Source: DASQBT01 sp049578545
Lineage (GTDB): Bacteria > Pseudomonadota > Gammaproteobacteria > Burkholderiales > Thiobacillaceae
DNA length: 64,000 nt
Assembly (NCBI GenBank): GCA_049578545.1
Contig: JBAUMF010000008.1
Location: forward strand, 56,053-120,052
Direction of reading: 5' to 3'
Shown here: positions 34,363 to 42,811 of the stretch, piece after piece
Position numbering within the stretch: the first letter of the stretch is position 1
Layout of the letters: each line of letters starts with the position of its first letter
Made by a program: the position numbers and the translations under genes
The notes under the pieces: generated by a model
Seen by the model: the letters and a program-made list of their open reading frames with translations, nothing else
What the model was told of the DNA's origin: nothing
The model's database searches: none

Positions 34363-34721
34363 GCATTGATCAATGATGAATGCTTTGATTTGCTGAAGTC
34401 TGGTGCAGCCGTGCTGCCATTCAAGGCGACGAGTGGCACTGGGGCGTAAGTGCTATTTGGCTGGGGTAGCGTTTGCAATTTTGGATTAGCTGGGTTATCT
34501 TCGCACCATCTGGATACCTGTGATCCGGATTATTATCTCGACCCGAGATTTCCAAAGAGTGGAAAAAGGGTTGCCCGAAATGGGCAATTAATCGGTTGCC
34601 TGCAATGGGCAGCAAATCCACTCTGGTGATCGGGTATCTTCTTTATATTGCCTGCGCCGGGGTTTTATTTGACCCGGCGAGCACGCGCCATTGTGCATCG
34701 CCTGTAAAAGGAGAAGTGCAC
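34363..34721. other. Intergenic region with an operator-like pair
   Basis: It contains no gene. Two related elements with GGTTGCC-n4-ATGGGCA lie at 34569-34586 and 34594-34611 (next entry). Confidence 0.5.
34569..34611. repeat. Two tandem palindromic operators upstream of the AlpA-like gene
   Basis: GGTTGCC-n4-ATGGGCA occurs twice with a 25-bp period. The first copy contains the perfect inverted repeat TTGCCC/GGGCAA. The position, about 110 bases before the AlpA-like start, suits binding of a dimeric regulator. Confidence 0.55.
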
Positions 34722-35000
34722 ATGGCTGTTTACATCAAAGGCAAGCCGCTCACAGCAGCGGAAAAACCAATCGTCAAATTGAAGGTTAAAAAATCCGGCC
34801 ACACCAAACCAAAGGCCCCGGTCATTTCCCTCGATCAACCCGGACGTCTAAGAGTCGCTCACGTAATGAGCTTACTCGGCGTGGGCCACAGCACTTTGTA
34901 TGAAGGCATGCGGCTCAAACGCTATCCGCGACCGGATGGGTATGACGGAAAAATTCCATATTTTTTGACCGAGACAATCAGAAAATTCCTGCGGGGGTGA
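34722..35000 (+). CDS. AlpA-like small DNA-binding regulator
   Basis: A 92-residue protein with a basic N-terminal half (about 1-38) and a C-terminal helix-turn-helix of AlpA/excisionase type: LRVAHVMSLLGVGHSTLYEG, then RYPRPDGYDGKIPYFLTETI. Such proteins control integrase expression or act as excisionases in P4-like islands. The start is set by AAAGGAG upstream of the ATG at 34722; the longer frame is not supported. It lies between integrase and primase-helicase, the usual satellite order. Confidence 0.75.
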   Translation: MAVYIKGKPLTAAEKPIVKLKVKKSGHTKPKAPVISLDQPGRLRVAHVMSLLGVGHSTLYEGMRLKRYPRPDGYDGKIPYFLTETIRKFLRG

Positions 35001-35201
35001 TCACATACACGCGCTAGGGAAATAATCCCCGCAGGTGCGGTAGAGCGGCCAATCACAATTGATTGCAGAGCCAATCTTTTAAACCTATGCGGGTTGCAAC
35101 GGAATAACGATCCGTGCAGCCGCAAGGGGACACTCTGCCGCATGAAATTTGATAACAGAAAAGCCACACGGCGGCAACCATGTGGCTTGAGGACTACGAT
35201 T

Positions 35202-37538
35202 ATGAGCATTCATTATATGAACAAGGTGACCTCTGCGCCAGCAATAGATCATGAGGAAATAGCGACTCCCTTGGCTGCCGCCATCGCTTATCAAAAGCGG
35301 AACTGGCGCGTGCTTCCTGTAGAACACAAGTCCAAGACGTGCCACATTCCAGGCTGGCAAAATTACAAGGTCGACGAACTGGACTTGTCCACTATATTTG
35401 CTGACCCCAAGAACGTAGGCATTCTCTTGGGAGCATCCAACCTCACCGACGTGGATATCGATTCCCCGCATGCGGCCCCGTTTCTTAGCTGGTTACCGCC
35501 CACTTACGCCAGATGGGGACGCCCCGGAAATCCGAATTCTCACCACCTGTATGCAGGGACATGCCCAATGCGCTCCGTCAAGAACAGCCAAGGCGTCATC
35601 ATTGAAATCAGGTCGCACGGCTGCTATGCGGTCATGCCACCTAGTGTGCACCCAAACGGCGAATCCTACGCATGGGAGGCCGAAGGTGAGCCGGGTGTGG
35701 GTGATGGTCTGGAGAATGCGGTCAGCAGAATCGCGGTTGCTGCAACACTGCTTCCGGCCTGGTTACCCGGGGTACGACATCAACTCGCCTTGGCAATCGC
35801 CGGGCTTCTCCTGAAGGCAGGATGGTCCACCGATGACGTACTGGATTTGGTCGCGGCAGTGGCGAAGGCAGCGAACGACCACGAGGTTGTTGATCGAAAA
35901 TTAGCTGTCCAGACCACTGCCGACAAATACAAAGCGGGTGCGTCAGTTGCGGGTTATTCAAGACTGGTCGAACTCCTGGGGAAGCAGGATGCCGATGCAA
36001 TCAGCTCCTGGGTTAGTGGAGATGTAATCGATTTTGCAGACTTGGCAAGCTCTGCCAAGTCTGTGAAGGAAAAACGGCATGTAGCACAAGAACTGCGGAA
36101 GGACTTGACGTCACGCGGTGTGTTTTATCGCACGCGGGGAATAGCGGAACTGCTGTACTTCAACAAGCCAGAGCGGGAGTTGTACGCCCTCGGCTCCGTT
36201 GAATTTCGCGCCTTGTGTGGCGAACTCTATGGAATCAATGGCAAGGAACCCGTGTGGAGTTACGTCGAGGAGGCGCTTCAGCAACACTGCTTACGCCAGG
36301 GCGAACTTACTGAGTCCTTTCAATTCGCTCGCTACCAGGATCAAAAGCTGTATATCCATGCAGGTGGGCACCGTGTGTTTAAGCTCGATGGCCACGACAT
36401 AATTGAAATTGACAACGGGGATGACGGAGTGCTGTTCAAAAGCGATCCTTCACTTGTTCCCATCCATCCCGATTACGTTTATTCCGGCAGCCCTGTCAGA
36501 GACCACCTGGTCAATGGGGCCAACGCCGTTGATCCTGACCGGCTTGCCCTGTATGAAATATTTATCTACAGCCATTTTTTTGAATCTCGGCTTACGACCA
36601 AGCCTATCGTTCTTTTTACTGGGCCGAAAGGTAGCGGCAAAACAAGCGCTGGTCGGGCGCTGAAGCGTGCCCTTCATGGGCCAACAGCGAATGTTAATAA
36701 TGGGATGGCAAGTAAGGAGGATGCGTTCTGGGCCGGGGTTTCCCATAACAGCCTCGTCGTTATTGACAACGTCGACACTCTTGTTCCCTGGCTGGCCGAT
36801 GCCATTGCAGTTGTTGCCACCGGTGCAAAGTACCAGAGGCGGAAACTGTATGAGACAAACACATCGGTAGAGTACCAGCCCCGATGTTTCGTCATAGTCA
36901 CGTCAAGGAATCCCCAGAGCTTCACCCGAGATGATGTTGTCGACCGCTTGCTACTGGTCGAAGTCGCGCGACGCAAGAACTTCATTGAAGAGTCGACACT
37001 GCTAGCGCATATTGACGCCAATCGCCCAAAGATCTGGGGTGAGCTACTCACTCATCTCAATAAAATGGTGGCCGCTCTGATGCAACCCATTGACCAGTCC
37101 CCCTTGGCACATCGGCTTGCCGATTGGGCGCGGCTGGCAATCGTATTTGCGCCCCTGCTGGGAATAGTCGATATTGAACAGAAACTCAATGCGATGGAAA
37201 CATCGAAGGTCGAATTCGCGCTCGACGACAACCCACTCGTGCAGGCGTTGGACGATTGGCTGGAGGCAAACCCGCAGTCTGACTACATCGCCAGCGGTGA
37301 CCTGTTCAAAGCCATTCTAAAGTCCTGTGAAGCGAAAGGAGAGAAGTTCAGTATCAAGGACGCGAGAGCATTTGGCATTCAACTGAAACACCTTCGGTCA
37401 GAACTGGAGAGCCGCTACTTGATCGAGGATAAGGTTGGCCCAAGCAACAAGAAGCTGTACAGGTTCTCAAAACTCACAGCCAACCCGGATCAACAGTTAC
37501 CTGGTCAGGAGATGCAGGACCCGTTAAGCCAACTGTAA
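35202..37538 (+). CDS. Primase-polymerase / helicase replication protein of the island
   Basis: About 778 residues. The N-terminal half (about 15-175) resembles bifunctional primase-polymerase domains: AAAIAYQKRNWRVLPVEH, VGILLGASNLTDVDID and RWGRPGNPNSHHLYAG. A helical linker follows. The C-terminal half is a P-loop ATPase with FTGPKGSGKTSAG (about 472-484), LVVIDNVDTL as Walker B and VTSRNPQSFTRDDVVDRLLL as sensor region, like superfamily 3/D5 helicases. The start is uncertain (35094, 35142, 35202 or 35217); GAGG precedes 35202. It would drive autonomous replication of the excised element. Confidence 0.75.
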   Translation: MSIHYMNKVTSAPAIDHEEIATPLAAAIAYQKRNWRVLPVEHKSKTCHIPGWQNYKVDELDLSTIFADPKNVGILLGASNLTDVDIDSPHAAPFLSWLPPTYARWGRPGNPNSHHLYAGTCPMRSVKNSQGVIIEIRSHGCYAVMPPSVHPNGESYAWEAEGEPGVGDGLENAVSRIAVAATLLPAWLPGVRHQLALAIAGLLLKAGWSTDDVLDLVAAVAKAANDHEVVDRKLAVQTTADKYKAGASVAGYSRLVELLGKQDADAISSWVSGDVIDFADLASSAKSVKEKRHVAQELRKDLTSRGVFYRTRGIAELLYFNKPERELYALGSVEFRALCGELYGINGKEPVWSYVEEALQQHCLRQGELTESFQFARYQDQKLYIHAGGHRVFKLDGHDIIEIDNGDDGVLFKSDPSLVPIHPDYVYSGSPVRDHLVNGANAVDPDRLALYEIFIYSHFFESRLTTKPIVLFTGPKGSGKTSAGRALKRALHGPTANVNNGMASKEDAFWAGVSHNSLVVIDNVDTLVPWLADAIAVVATGAKYQRRKLYETNTSVEYQPRCFVIVTSRNPQSFTRDDVVDRLLLVEVARRKNFIEESTLLAHIDANRPKIWGELLTHLNKMVAALMQPIDQSPLAHRLADWARLAIVFAPLLGIVDIEQKLNAMETSKVEFALDDNPLVQALDDWLEANPQSDYIASGDLFKAILKSCEAKGEKFSIKDARAFGIQLKHLRSELESRYLIEDKVGPSNKKLYRFSKLTANPDQQLPGQEMQDPLSQL

Positions 37539-37552
37539 TCTGGTTTCATCTT

Positions 37553-37681
37553 GTTAAAGTGTTAAACCTATTAAAGCATTTTCAATAACTCTGTCAGGGT
37601 AGGTGGTGCTGTTGTGGTATCACCGATGAACGTTACACTGGAAAAGAATCGAAATGTCTTTAATGGCTTTAACGCTTTAAC
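37553..37681. other. Candidate replication origin with mirrored iterons
   Basis: The left block GTTAAAGTGTTAAA (37553-37566), continued by a third TATTAAAG unit, is mirrored by TTTAACGCTTTAAC (37668-37681) preceded by CTTTAAT. Each block is about three 8-9 bp units of the GTTAAAG type and the two blocks are inverted across about 100 bp. It lies 15 bp after the replication gene stop. Confidence 0.5.
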
Positions 37682-37991
37682 CAATCCGGCGCCTGGGGGG
37701 TGCCCTACACCTCGTGCCAGTGGGTCTGATAGTTAGCACACGCCAGGGGACGTTCCTTGCAGCCACAGTCCCGCCGAGCCGCATCAATCCAAGTTTGGTT
37801 AAGCGCCCGTGCAATTGCTTGCGGGATGCTTTCGGGCGCTTACGGCATTCCTGCTGGGGATCATTTACTGCTGAATCCATGCGGTGCGATGGCCACGCAC
37901 CTTCCGGGCGGTCGCGGGTTGCAAGGTATAAACGCCGCAAATAACCAAGCATTTCTGTCGGGCACGATCTGGTTGATGTGCGGCAACGAAT

Positions 37992-38031
37992 TTCGTAACG
38001 AGTATCATCACGTTACGATACTCGTGACGAA
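37992..38031. promoter_or_regulatory. Long inverted repeat (operator) before the zinc-finger gene
   Basis: TTCGTAACGAGTATC (37992-38006), a 10-base spacer and GATACTCGTGACGAA (38017-38031): 15-bp arms with one mismatch. The spacer contains a further CGTTACGA-like half site. It ends 13 bp before the ATG at 38045, overlapping the expected promoter and ribosome-site area. Confidence 0.65.
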
Positions 38032-38044
38032 GGGGTAGAACGAG

Positions 38045-38359
38045 ATGAAAAAAAAGTGCCCTGTATGCAAGCAATCGTTTTCGCTAGAGACGACGGGTCG
38101 GCCCGCACGTTACTGTTCTCCGGCCTGTCGGCAGAAGGCATACCGCAAGCGGTTATCAAAGGCCCCCACGGTGCCCATGAAGTTGCTTCAGAACGATCTA
38201 TTTAAGATCAAGGACAAGGCGGCTCGTCGTAAGGGCGCAGTGAAGGTGCTTGAAGACCTCGGGTATGCAGTCACACTAACACCTGCTCAGAAAAAGCCGC
38301 CCACGCCTACTCATCCAAAGTTAGAGCTCGTGCATGACTCGACAGATAAAAAGCAATAG
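38045..38359 (+). CDS. Small zinc-finger protein
   Basis: A 104-residue protein with an N-terminal treble-clef-like zinc site CPVCKQ-x15-RYCSPACRQKAYRKR (residues 5-35). A basic middle (KIKDKAARRKGAVKVLEDLG) and a Pro/Thr-rich tail follow. This finger type is found in small mobile-element proteins thought to bind nucleic acid; I cannot assign a function. Its start codon is 13 bp from the long inverted repeat, so it may be autoregulated or switched by the island regulator. Confidence 0.65.
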   Translation: MKKKCPVCKQSFSLETTGRPARYCSPACRQKAYRKRLSKAPTVPMKLLQNDLFKIKDKAARRKGAVKVLEDLGYAVTLTPAQKKPPTPTHPKLELVHDSTDKKQ

Positions 38360-38492
38360 CGCCCGTGAGGCTCAAAGTTTCCAATGCTATCCAATATCGC
38401 CGGAAATTGATTGCATCAATTATTGCAGAGCCCCTCTACCACCTTACTGGGTTGGCAGGAGTATGACATCTTCCGGTTGAAGGATCATGAAC

Positions 38493-39398
38493 ATGAAGGA
38501 CAACATCATCAATAGAGCACGAGGGGCGCTCATTGGATTAGCCATTGGAGATTCCATTGGCACCGCTGTCGAATTCCGCGCTCGTGGAAGTTTTCCAGAA
38601 GTCACCGACATGGTGGGCGGCGGCCCTTTCAACTTGAAGCTCGGAGAATTCACCGATGACACGTCCATGGCACTGTGCCTGGCAGCCAGTCTGATCGCCA
38701 AGGGGTTTGATCCGCTCGACCAGATGCGCCGCTACTTGGACTGGTATGAATCCGGCTACATGAGCAGTAATGGACGTTGCTTCGACGTGGGTAACACGGT
38801 GAGCCGGGCGCTCAAGCAATTCCAGCGCACTGGCGATCCTTTGGCGGGTTCCACCGATCCTGACAGTGCAGGCAATGGCTCGCTAATGCGCTTGGCCCCT
38901 GTACCCATCCGTTACATGCAGGACGTTAAGCTGGCAGTCGAGTACTCAGGGCAGCAATCACGAACCACCCACGGTGCGGAAGAGTGCCTTGCCGCCTGCC
39001 GCTTATTTGGCGAAATCCTGGTGCGCGCCCTGACCGGTGCCACAAGAGATAAAATCCTGGCGTACCCCGAACATGCCAGCGATCTGCCGCCCGGGATTGA
39101 AACCAAAGCAGCTGGCAGCTACAAGAGAAAGACCCGAGCCCAAGTCAAAGGAACGGGCTACGTGGTGGAAAGCCTGGAAGCGAGCCTCTGGTGTTTTCAT
39201 CAAACCGATAATTTCCGCGACGCGGTTCTACTCGCAGCCAATCTGGGTGATGATGCCGACACGACGGCTGCCATAACAGGCCAATTGGCAGGTGCCTTTT
39301 ACGGTGAGGAGGCTATCCCTCAATCTTGGCGCGATCGGCTGGTCATGCATGAAATGATTGGGAACATGGCTGAGGAACTTGTGTCGACGGGAACGTGA
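38493..39398 (+). CDS. ADP-ribosylglycohydrolase family protein
   Basis: A 301-residue cytoplasmic hydrolase. Metal-binding motifs of the family are seen: GLAIGDSIGTAVEF, EFTDDTSMALCLA (three acidic ligands) and LGDDADTTAAITGQLAGA near the C-terminus. NGSLMRLAPVPI and TTHGAEECL are further signatures. It removes ADP-ribose from proteins, nucleic acids or small metabolites. The start is set at the ATG at 38493, where AAGGA is 8 bases upstream (2 from the ATG at 38487). No partner ADP-ribosyltransferase is visible. It could counter phage- or toxin-driven ADP-ribosylation. Confidence 0.88.
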   Translation: MKDNIINRARGALIGLAIGDSIGTAVEFRARGSFPEVTDMVGGGPFNLKLGEFTDDTSMALCLAASLIAKGFDPLDQMRRYLDWYESGYMSSNGRCFDVGNTVSRALKQFQRTGDPLAGSTDPDSAGNGSLMRLAPVPIRYMQDVKLAVEYSGQQSRTTHGAEECLAACRLFGEILVRALTGATRDKILAYPEHASDLPPGIETKAAGSYKRKTRAQVKGTGYVVESLEASLWCFHQTDNFRDAVLLAANLGDDADTTAAITGQLAGAFYGEEAIPQSWRDRLVMHEMIGNMAEELVSTGT

Positions 39399-39863
39399 CA
39401 CCCATGACTGACAGAGGCGGGACCTTTTCGTCACGTCGCATTTCTTTGCTCCTCGCGGGGACCAAGCGTCCCAGTTCGACCCAATTCCGTCATTGGTGCC
39501 CGTCAAAAACCAATGGCTGCTTCCATTGCAGGAGCAGACGGATGCTGACAATTATTGTGGGACGGCCGGTCGGCCAATGACGCCATCGAACTGCGTTGGT
39601 CCGCTTGCAAAGCAAGAGGCAGGACCTGCCCCTTTTTGCTTCTTACGTGTTATCGGAACAGGCAATGTCCTTGCTGCCTTCGAGAGCCAGCGCGGGAAGG
39701 CTGCCGCCGTCTGGGCTCGGGCGCCTAAACGGCCAAATTCCGGAAGAATGCTCAGAATGGTTCGAGTGGCAATGACAACGACCTATACGGCACCGTTTTT
39801 CAGTTCTATATAAACTGGCTGTGGTCGAGAGGGGAACGGGGAAGGTTCGCCGCCGTGCGTCGC
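39399..39863. other. Gene-poor stretch
   Basis: No supported ORF. GGCAGG-A-CCTGCC at 39618-39630 followed by CCTTTTTG may be a weak terminator. Fragments such as CGGTCGGCCAATGACG loosely resemble the decayed repeats at 44.1 and 46.1 kb. Confidence 0.4.
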
Positions 39864-40460
39864 TTATTGGGCATATTGCTGGATGTTACCGATTACAGTG
39901 AAATCTGCCCCGTTGGGCTGGAGCACGAAAAATTCCCCCATACCTATACCTGCTGGCTCAAGAACTATGTTGGCGATGTTGAGATCGTGGGTAATCATCA
40001 CCAAATTCGAGGGGCCGCGGTGGTTCAGAATTTCTTGCAACACCCGTTCATTATTCAATGCGGCCTGACTTTCAGAGACCACGCCGGGTGGCATCAGATA
40101 TTGAACGGCGGTCGAGTGGCCGAAGGCAAGCCTGCCAGTATCCATGCAGCGGCAATAGGGGCTGGTCAAAACCTCCCCAACCGCAATGCCGTGAGCGCGG
40201 AAGGCTTCTCCCAGACGCTTGGCCTGTTCGACACCACGGGGCGAAAGGTTTACTTCTGCCGCACAGTTCCCAGGCGCGAGCTTCCCTATTCCTTCTCTGA
40301 TAACGACATGAGTGTGACGCAACAAGATAACCTTGCCGCCCTCCTTTAGTGCGGCCCAGACTTGCTCGTCATCAGCCAGTGCACATCCGCTCGAAAACGC
40401 CAGGAAAGCCGCGAAGCAGAGTAGGAATGGGCCCATCCGACTGTTCAAGTTTCTGTGCAT
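39864..40460 (-). CDS. Secreted histidine phosphatase-superfamily protein
   Basis: A 198-residue protein with an N-terminal signal (LLCFAAFLAFSSGCALA, possibly a lipobox at SGC). The phosphatase core has VILLRHTHVV, where the usual RHG catalytic triplet is RHT, then LSPRGVEQAKRLGEAF, VLTSPYCRCMDTGRLAF and the second catalytic His in LVMITHDLNIANI. It probably dephosphorylates a small periplasmic substrate. Similar exported family members are common in proteobacteria. No operon partner. Confidence 0.8.
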   Translation of the reverse strand: MHRNLNSRMGPFLLCFAAFLAFSSGCALADDEQVWAALKEGGKVILLRHTHVVIREGIGKLAPGNCAAEVNLSPRGVEQAKRLGEAFRAHGIAVGEVLTSPYCRCMDTGRLAFGHSTAVQYLMPPGVVSESQAALNNERVLQEILNHRGPSNLVMITHDLNIANIVLEPAGIGMGEFFVLQPNGADFTVIGNIQQYAQ

Positions 40461-40900
40461 GGATTTTGCTGGGGTCCGTTAGCTCAAAAAGGGCTACCAG
40501 TGAATAACCTGACGCGTGTCTCGGGACATCCCTTAACTATGTAGCTGTTCATGATGCCATCGTGGTCGTTGATGCAGAATTGGTTCGCCTGGTAGGCGTC
40601 CGTCTAACACCTTTAAAGAATATAGCAGAGCCAGCGCTGCAAGCGATTTGCAGACCCGAAGAGTGCGCACGCTGGCAAGAATAGTGAGGCAATGGAGAGG
40701 CGCTTACCTACCGTGAGCGTCCAGGTTCTGGCAGTCACAGCGACTGGCCGAGGATGAGGCAAAGGCGGCGGCCGGTCCGGCCGTTCAAAGCCTCCCGCTA
40801 GTAGACCCCCTCTCGTCAGCAGCGGCGAACCGGCCTACAGCATCGGAAAGCACAGCATGATCTCCCGACGTTCTTTGTACGATGCTGTGTAGCGCTGCCG
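40461..40900. other. Non-coding stretch with hairpins
   Basis: No gene. CACAGCAT (40851-40858) and ATGCTGTG (40882-40889) form a long-loop hairpin just after the regulator stop, a possible terminator for that gene. A GGCCGG/CCGGCC cluster lies at about 40771-40784. Confidence 0.4.
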
Positions 40901-42583
40901 TCACTTGAACCCCGCCTTGCGCAGCAGGGCCTTGTACGCCTCAAGTTCCGAATCCGTTCGGAACGGGCTGATGCGTTCGATCTTGTCGAGGGTAAATTTC
41001 GGTTCGATCATGAGCACCTCCTGCACCTGCCATTCGGCATCGGCCTGTCTGCCCAGCTTGATATAGGTCGCCGCGAGCGCTAGCCGCAACTGAATTTTTT
41101 CCGGGTCGCTGTCGATAGCCTCTTTTTGAACAGGCACCGCCTTCTCGTATTGTCCGGCGAGAAAATAGGCCAGCCCCAAGGCGCTCCTATAGGCGTCCCC
41201 ATAATGGGGGTTCAGTTTCATCCCCGCGCCTATGAGCCCGATCGCCTGCTTCGGATCGCCGGCGTAAGCGGTCGACATGGCAAGTGTCACGAACGCGTCC
41301 GCATAGTTGTGATCGAGCGCGAGTGCATGGTCCGCGCTGTGGATCGCGTCCAGGGGATCCCGGCGATAGAGCTGCACGAAGCTCAGCGCCCAGTGGGCTT
41401 CGGGCAGATCACCATCCAGCTCGACAGCGTGGCGCGCCAAACGCAGTGCCTCATCGGCGCCCCGTTCGGCGTCGCTGCTCCATTGAAAGCGCCAATCGTT
41501 AATGCAGGTCAGCGCCAGCGCGGCATAGGCACGCGCGAAATTTGGGTCAAGAGCAATGGCTTTGCCAAAGAGCTCCTGCGCTCGCGCGTTGTCGTCCGGG
41601 TCTTGCCTGACGGTGGCCTGCTGTCCACGTAGAAAGAGATCATAGGCCTCGACGTTGCTGGTGTAGCGATGATCGAGACGTTTTCGTTCCTGGTCAGTCA
41701 AGGTCACCCGCAGTGCCGTGACAATCCGATGGACCATCTCGTCCTGGATAGCAAATATGTCGCCGATCTCGCGATCGAAGCGCTCGGCCCACAGTTGGTG
41801 CATGTTTCTCGCGTCCGTCAACTTAACGTTGATGTGCAGGCGGGCGCCTGCTCTTTGTACGCTGCCATCAATCACGTAGCGCACGCCGAGATCGTCAGCC
41901 ACGTCGCTCGCCTTGCTTGCCGAACCTTTGTAAGACAGTGCCGTATAGGGCGCGATCACCCAAAGTGACCCAAGGTGAGACAGGGCGGTCGTGAGGTCAC
42001 CAGTGATGCCGTCGCTTAAATAGTCTTGCCCCGGATCGTTGCTCAGGTTGCTGAGCGGCAACACCACGAGCGAAGGCAGATCCGAAACAGGCATTGATTT
42101 CTCACCGAACCCGGAAAAATCGATCGAACCGGTCCATATCAGCCAGGCAGCAACGAGAGCGATGACCGCCCCGCTGGTCAATGCCAGTGCCAGTACGCCC
42201 AGCCTTGAACGTGCAGGCAATGAGCGCCTGCCATCACCCTCCGTGCCAATTACCGCGTGACCATCGCCTTTCGGGGCATCCTCATGGCTGACCGGGACCA
42301 GCAGCCGGTAGCCGCGCTTGGGTATGGTTTGGATGTAGGCCGGCTTTCTGGGGTCGTCGCCCAGCGCCTTGCGGAGTTTGATGACAGACTGAGTGAGCGA
42401 ATCGTCGCCGACGATCATGCCGGGCCAGAGTTCAGCCAGGAGAGCCTCACGGCTCACCACCTCGCCCGGATGCGCGCCGAGGAAGGTCAACACCTCCATG
42501 ACCTTGGGTTCCAGGCGGATGATTTCATCGCCGCGCCTTATCTCATTGAGGCCGGGGTATACCGACCAGCCGCCCACCCGCAT
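40901..42583 (-). CDS. CadC-like membrane transcription regulator with TPR domain
   Basis: A 560-residue protein. Residues about 1-100 are an OmpR/PhoB-type winged helix (EIIRLEPKVMEVLTFLGAHP, RKALGDDPRKPAYIQTIPKR, GYRLLVPV). One membrane segment lies near 125-147. The periplasmic part begins with LVVLPLSNLSNDPGQDYLSD, a TolB-N/FlgO-like fold, and continues into several TPR units (DLFLRGQ... to the end). It binds DNA while anchored in the membrane and likely senses a periplasmic signal. The start at 42583 is fixed by AGGAGG. Three 22-bp tandem repeats lie 71 bases upstream. Confidence 0.85.
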   Translation of the reverse strand: MRVGGWSVYPGLNEIRRGDEIIRLEPKVMEVLTFLGAHPGEVVSREALLAELWPGMIVGDDSLTQSVIKLRKALGDDPRKPAYIQTIPKRGYRLLVPVSHEDAPKGDGHAVIGTEGDGRRSLPARSRLGVLALALTSGAVIALVAAWLIWTGSIDFSGFGEKSMPVSDLPSLVVLPLSNLSNDPGQDYLSDGITGDLTTALSHLGSLWVIAPYTALSYKGSASKASDVADDLGVRYVIDGSVQRAGARLHINVKLTDARNMHQLWAERFDREIGDIFAIQDEMVHRIVTALRVTLTDQERKRLDHRYTSNVEAYDLFLRGQQATVRQDPDDNARAQELFGKAIALDPNFARAYAALALTCINDWRFQWSSDAERGADEALRLARHAVELDGDLPEAHWALSFVQLYRRDPLDAIHSADHALALDHNYADAFVTLAMSTAYAGDPKQAIGLIGAGMKLNPHYGDAYRSALGLAYFLAGQYEKAVPVQKEAIDSDPEKIQLRLALAATYIKLGRQADAEWQVQEVLMIEPKFTLDKIERISPFRTDSELEAYKALLRKAGFK

Positions 42584-42653
42584 TTCCCCTCCTTTAAGCC
42601 GCTCGCTTGCCCATCTCACGCCGATAGCTGGGCAGATGTTCTGAACATGGTAA

Positions 42654-42719
42654 TTCATCGGGAAACCGTAGCCAATTCATCGGGAAACTGTAGGCAATCC
42701 ATCTCGAAATCGTAGCTAA
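42654..42719. repeat. Three 22-bp tandem repeats in the divergent regulator region
   Basis: Units begin at 42654, 42676 and 42698. Units 1 and 2 (TTCATCGGGAAAC...GTAG) differ at two positions; unit 3 is more diverged. A fourth partial copy may start at 42720. A 22-bp period is two helical turns, which puts each site on the same DNA face, as expected for tandem binding of an OmpR-type winged-helix protein. They lie between the regulator and the secreted-protein gene. Confidence 0.65.
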
Positions 42720-42811
42720 GCCATAGGGATTGAAACCCGGCAGCTGCCTAGGATGACTGCGAGGCGCCCAATAACGCCCCACGACCTATGCAACCAAAAG
42801 GAGTCAGTAAC

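Larger units (their letters stand above)
37539..38044. other. Non-coding region downstream of the primase-helicase
   Basis: No gene is seen. It holds an iteron-like inverted repeat (37553-37681) and a long inverted repeat (37992-38031), listed separately. The sequence between them (37690-37980) shows nothing recognisable. Confidence 0.5.

Noticed and set aside
39493..39813. 106-residue plus-strand ORF between the glycohydrolase and the histidine phosphatase
   Set aside because: No motif or ribosome site, and the region has the look of decayed repeat DNA.
42654..42719. Tandem 22-bp repeats considered as a CRISPR array
   Set aside because: Units are directly adjacent with no spacers and only three copies; no cas genes are present. 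They look like operator repeats.
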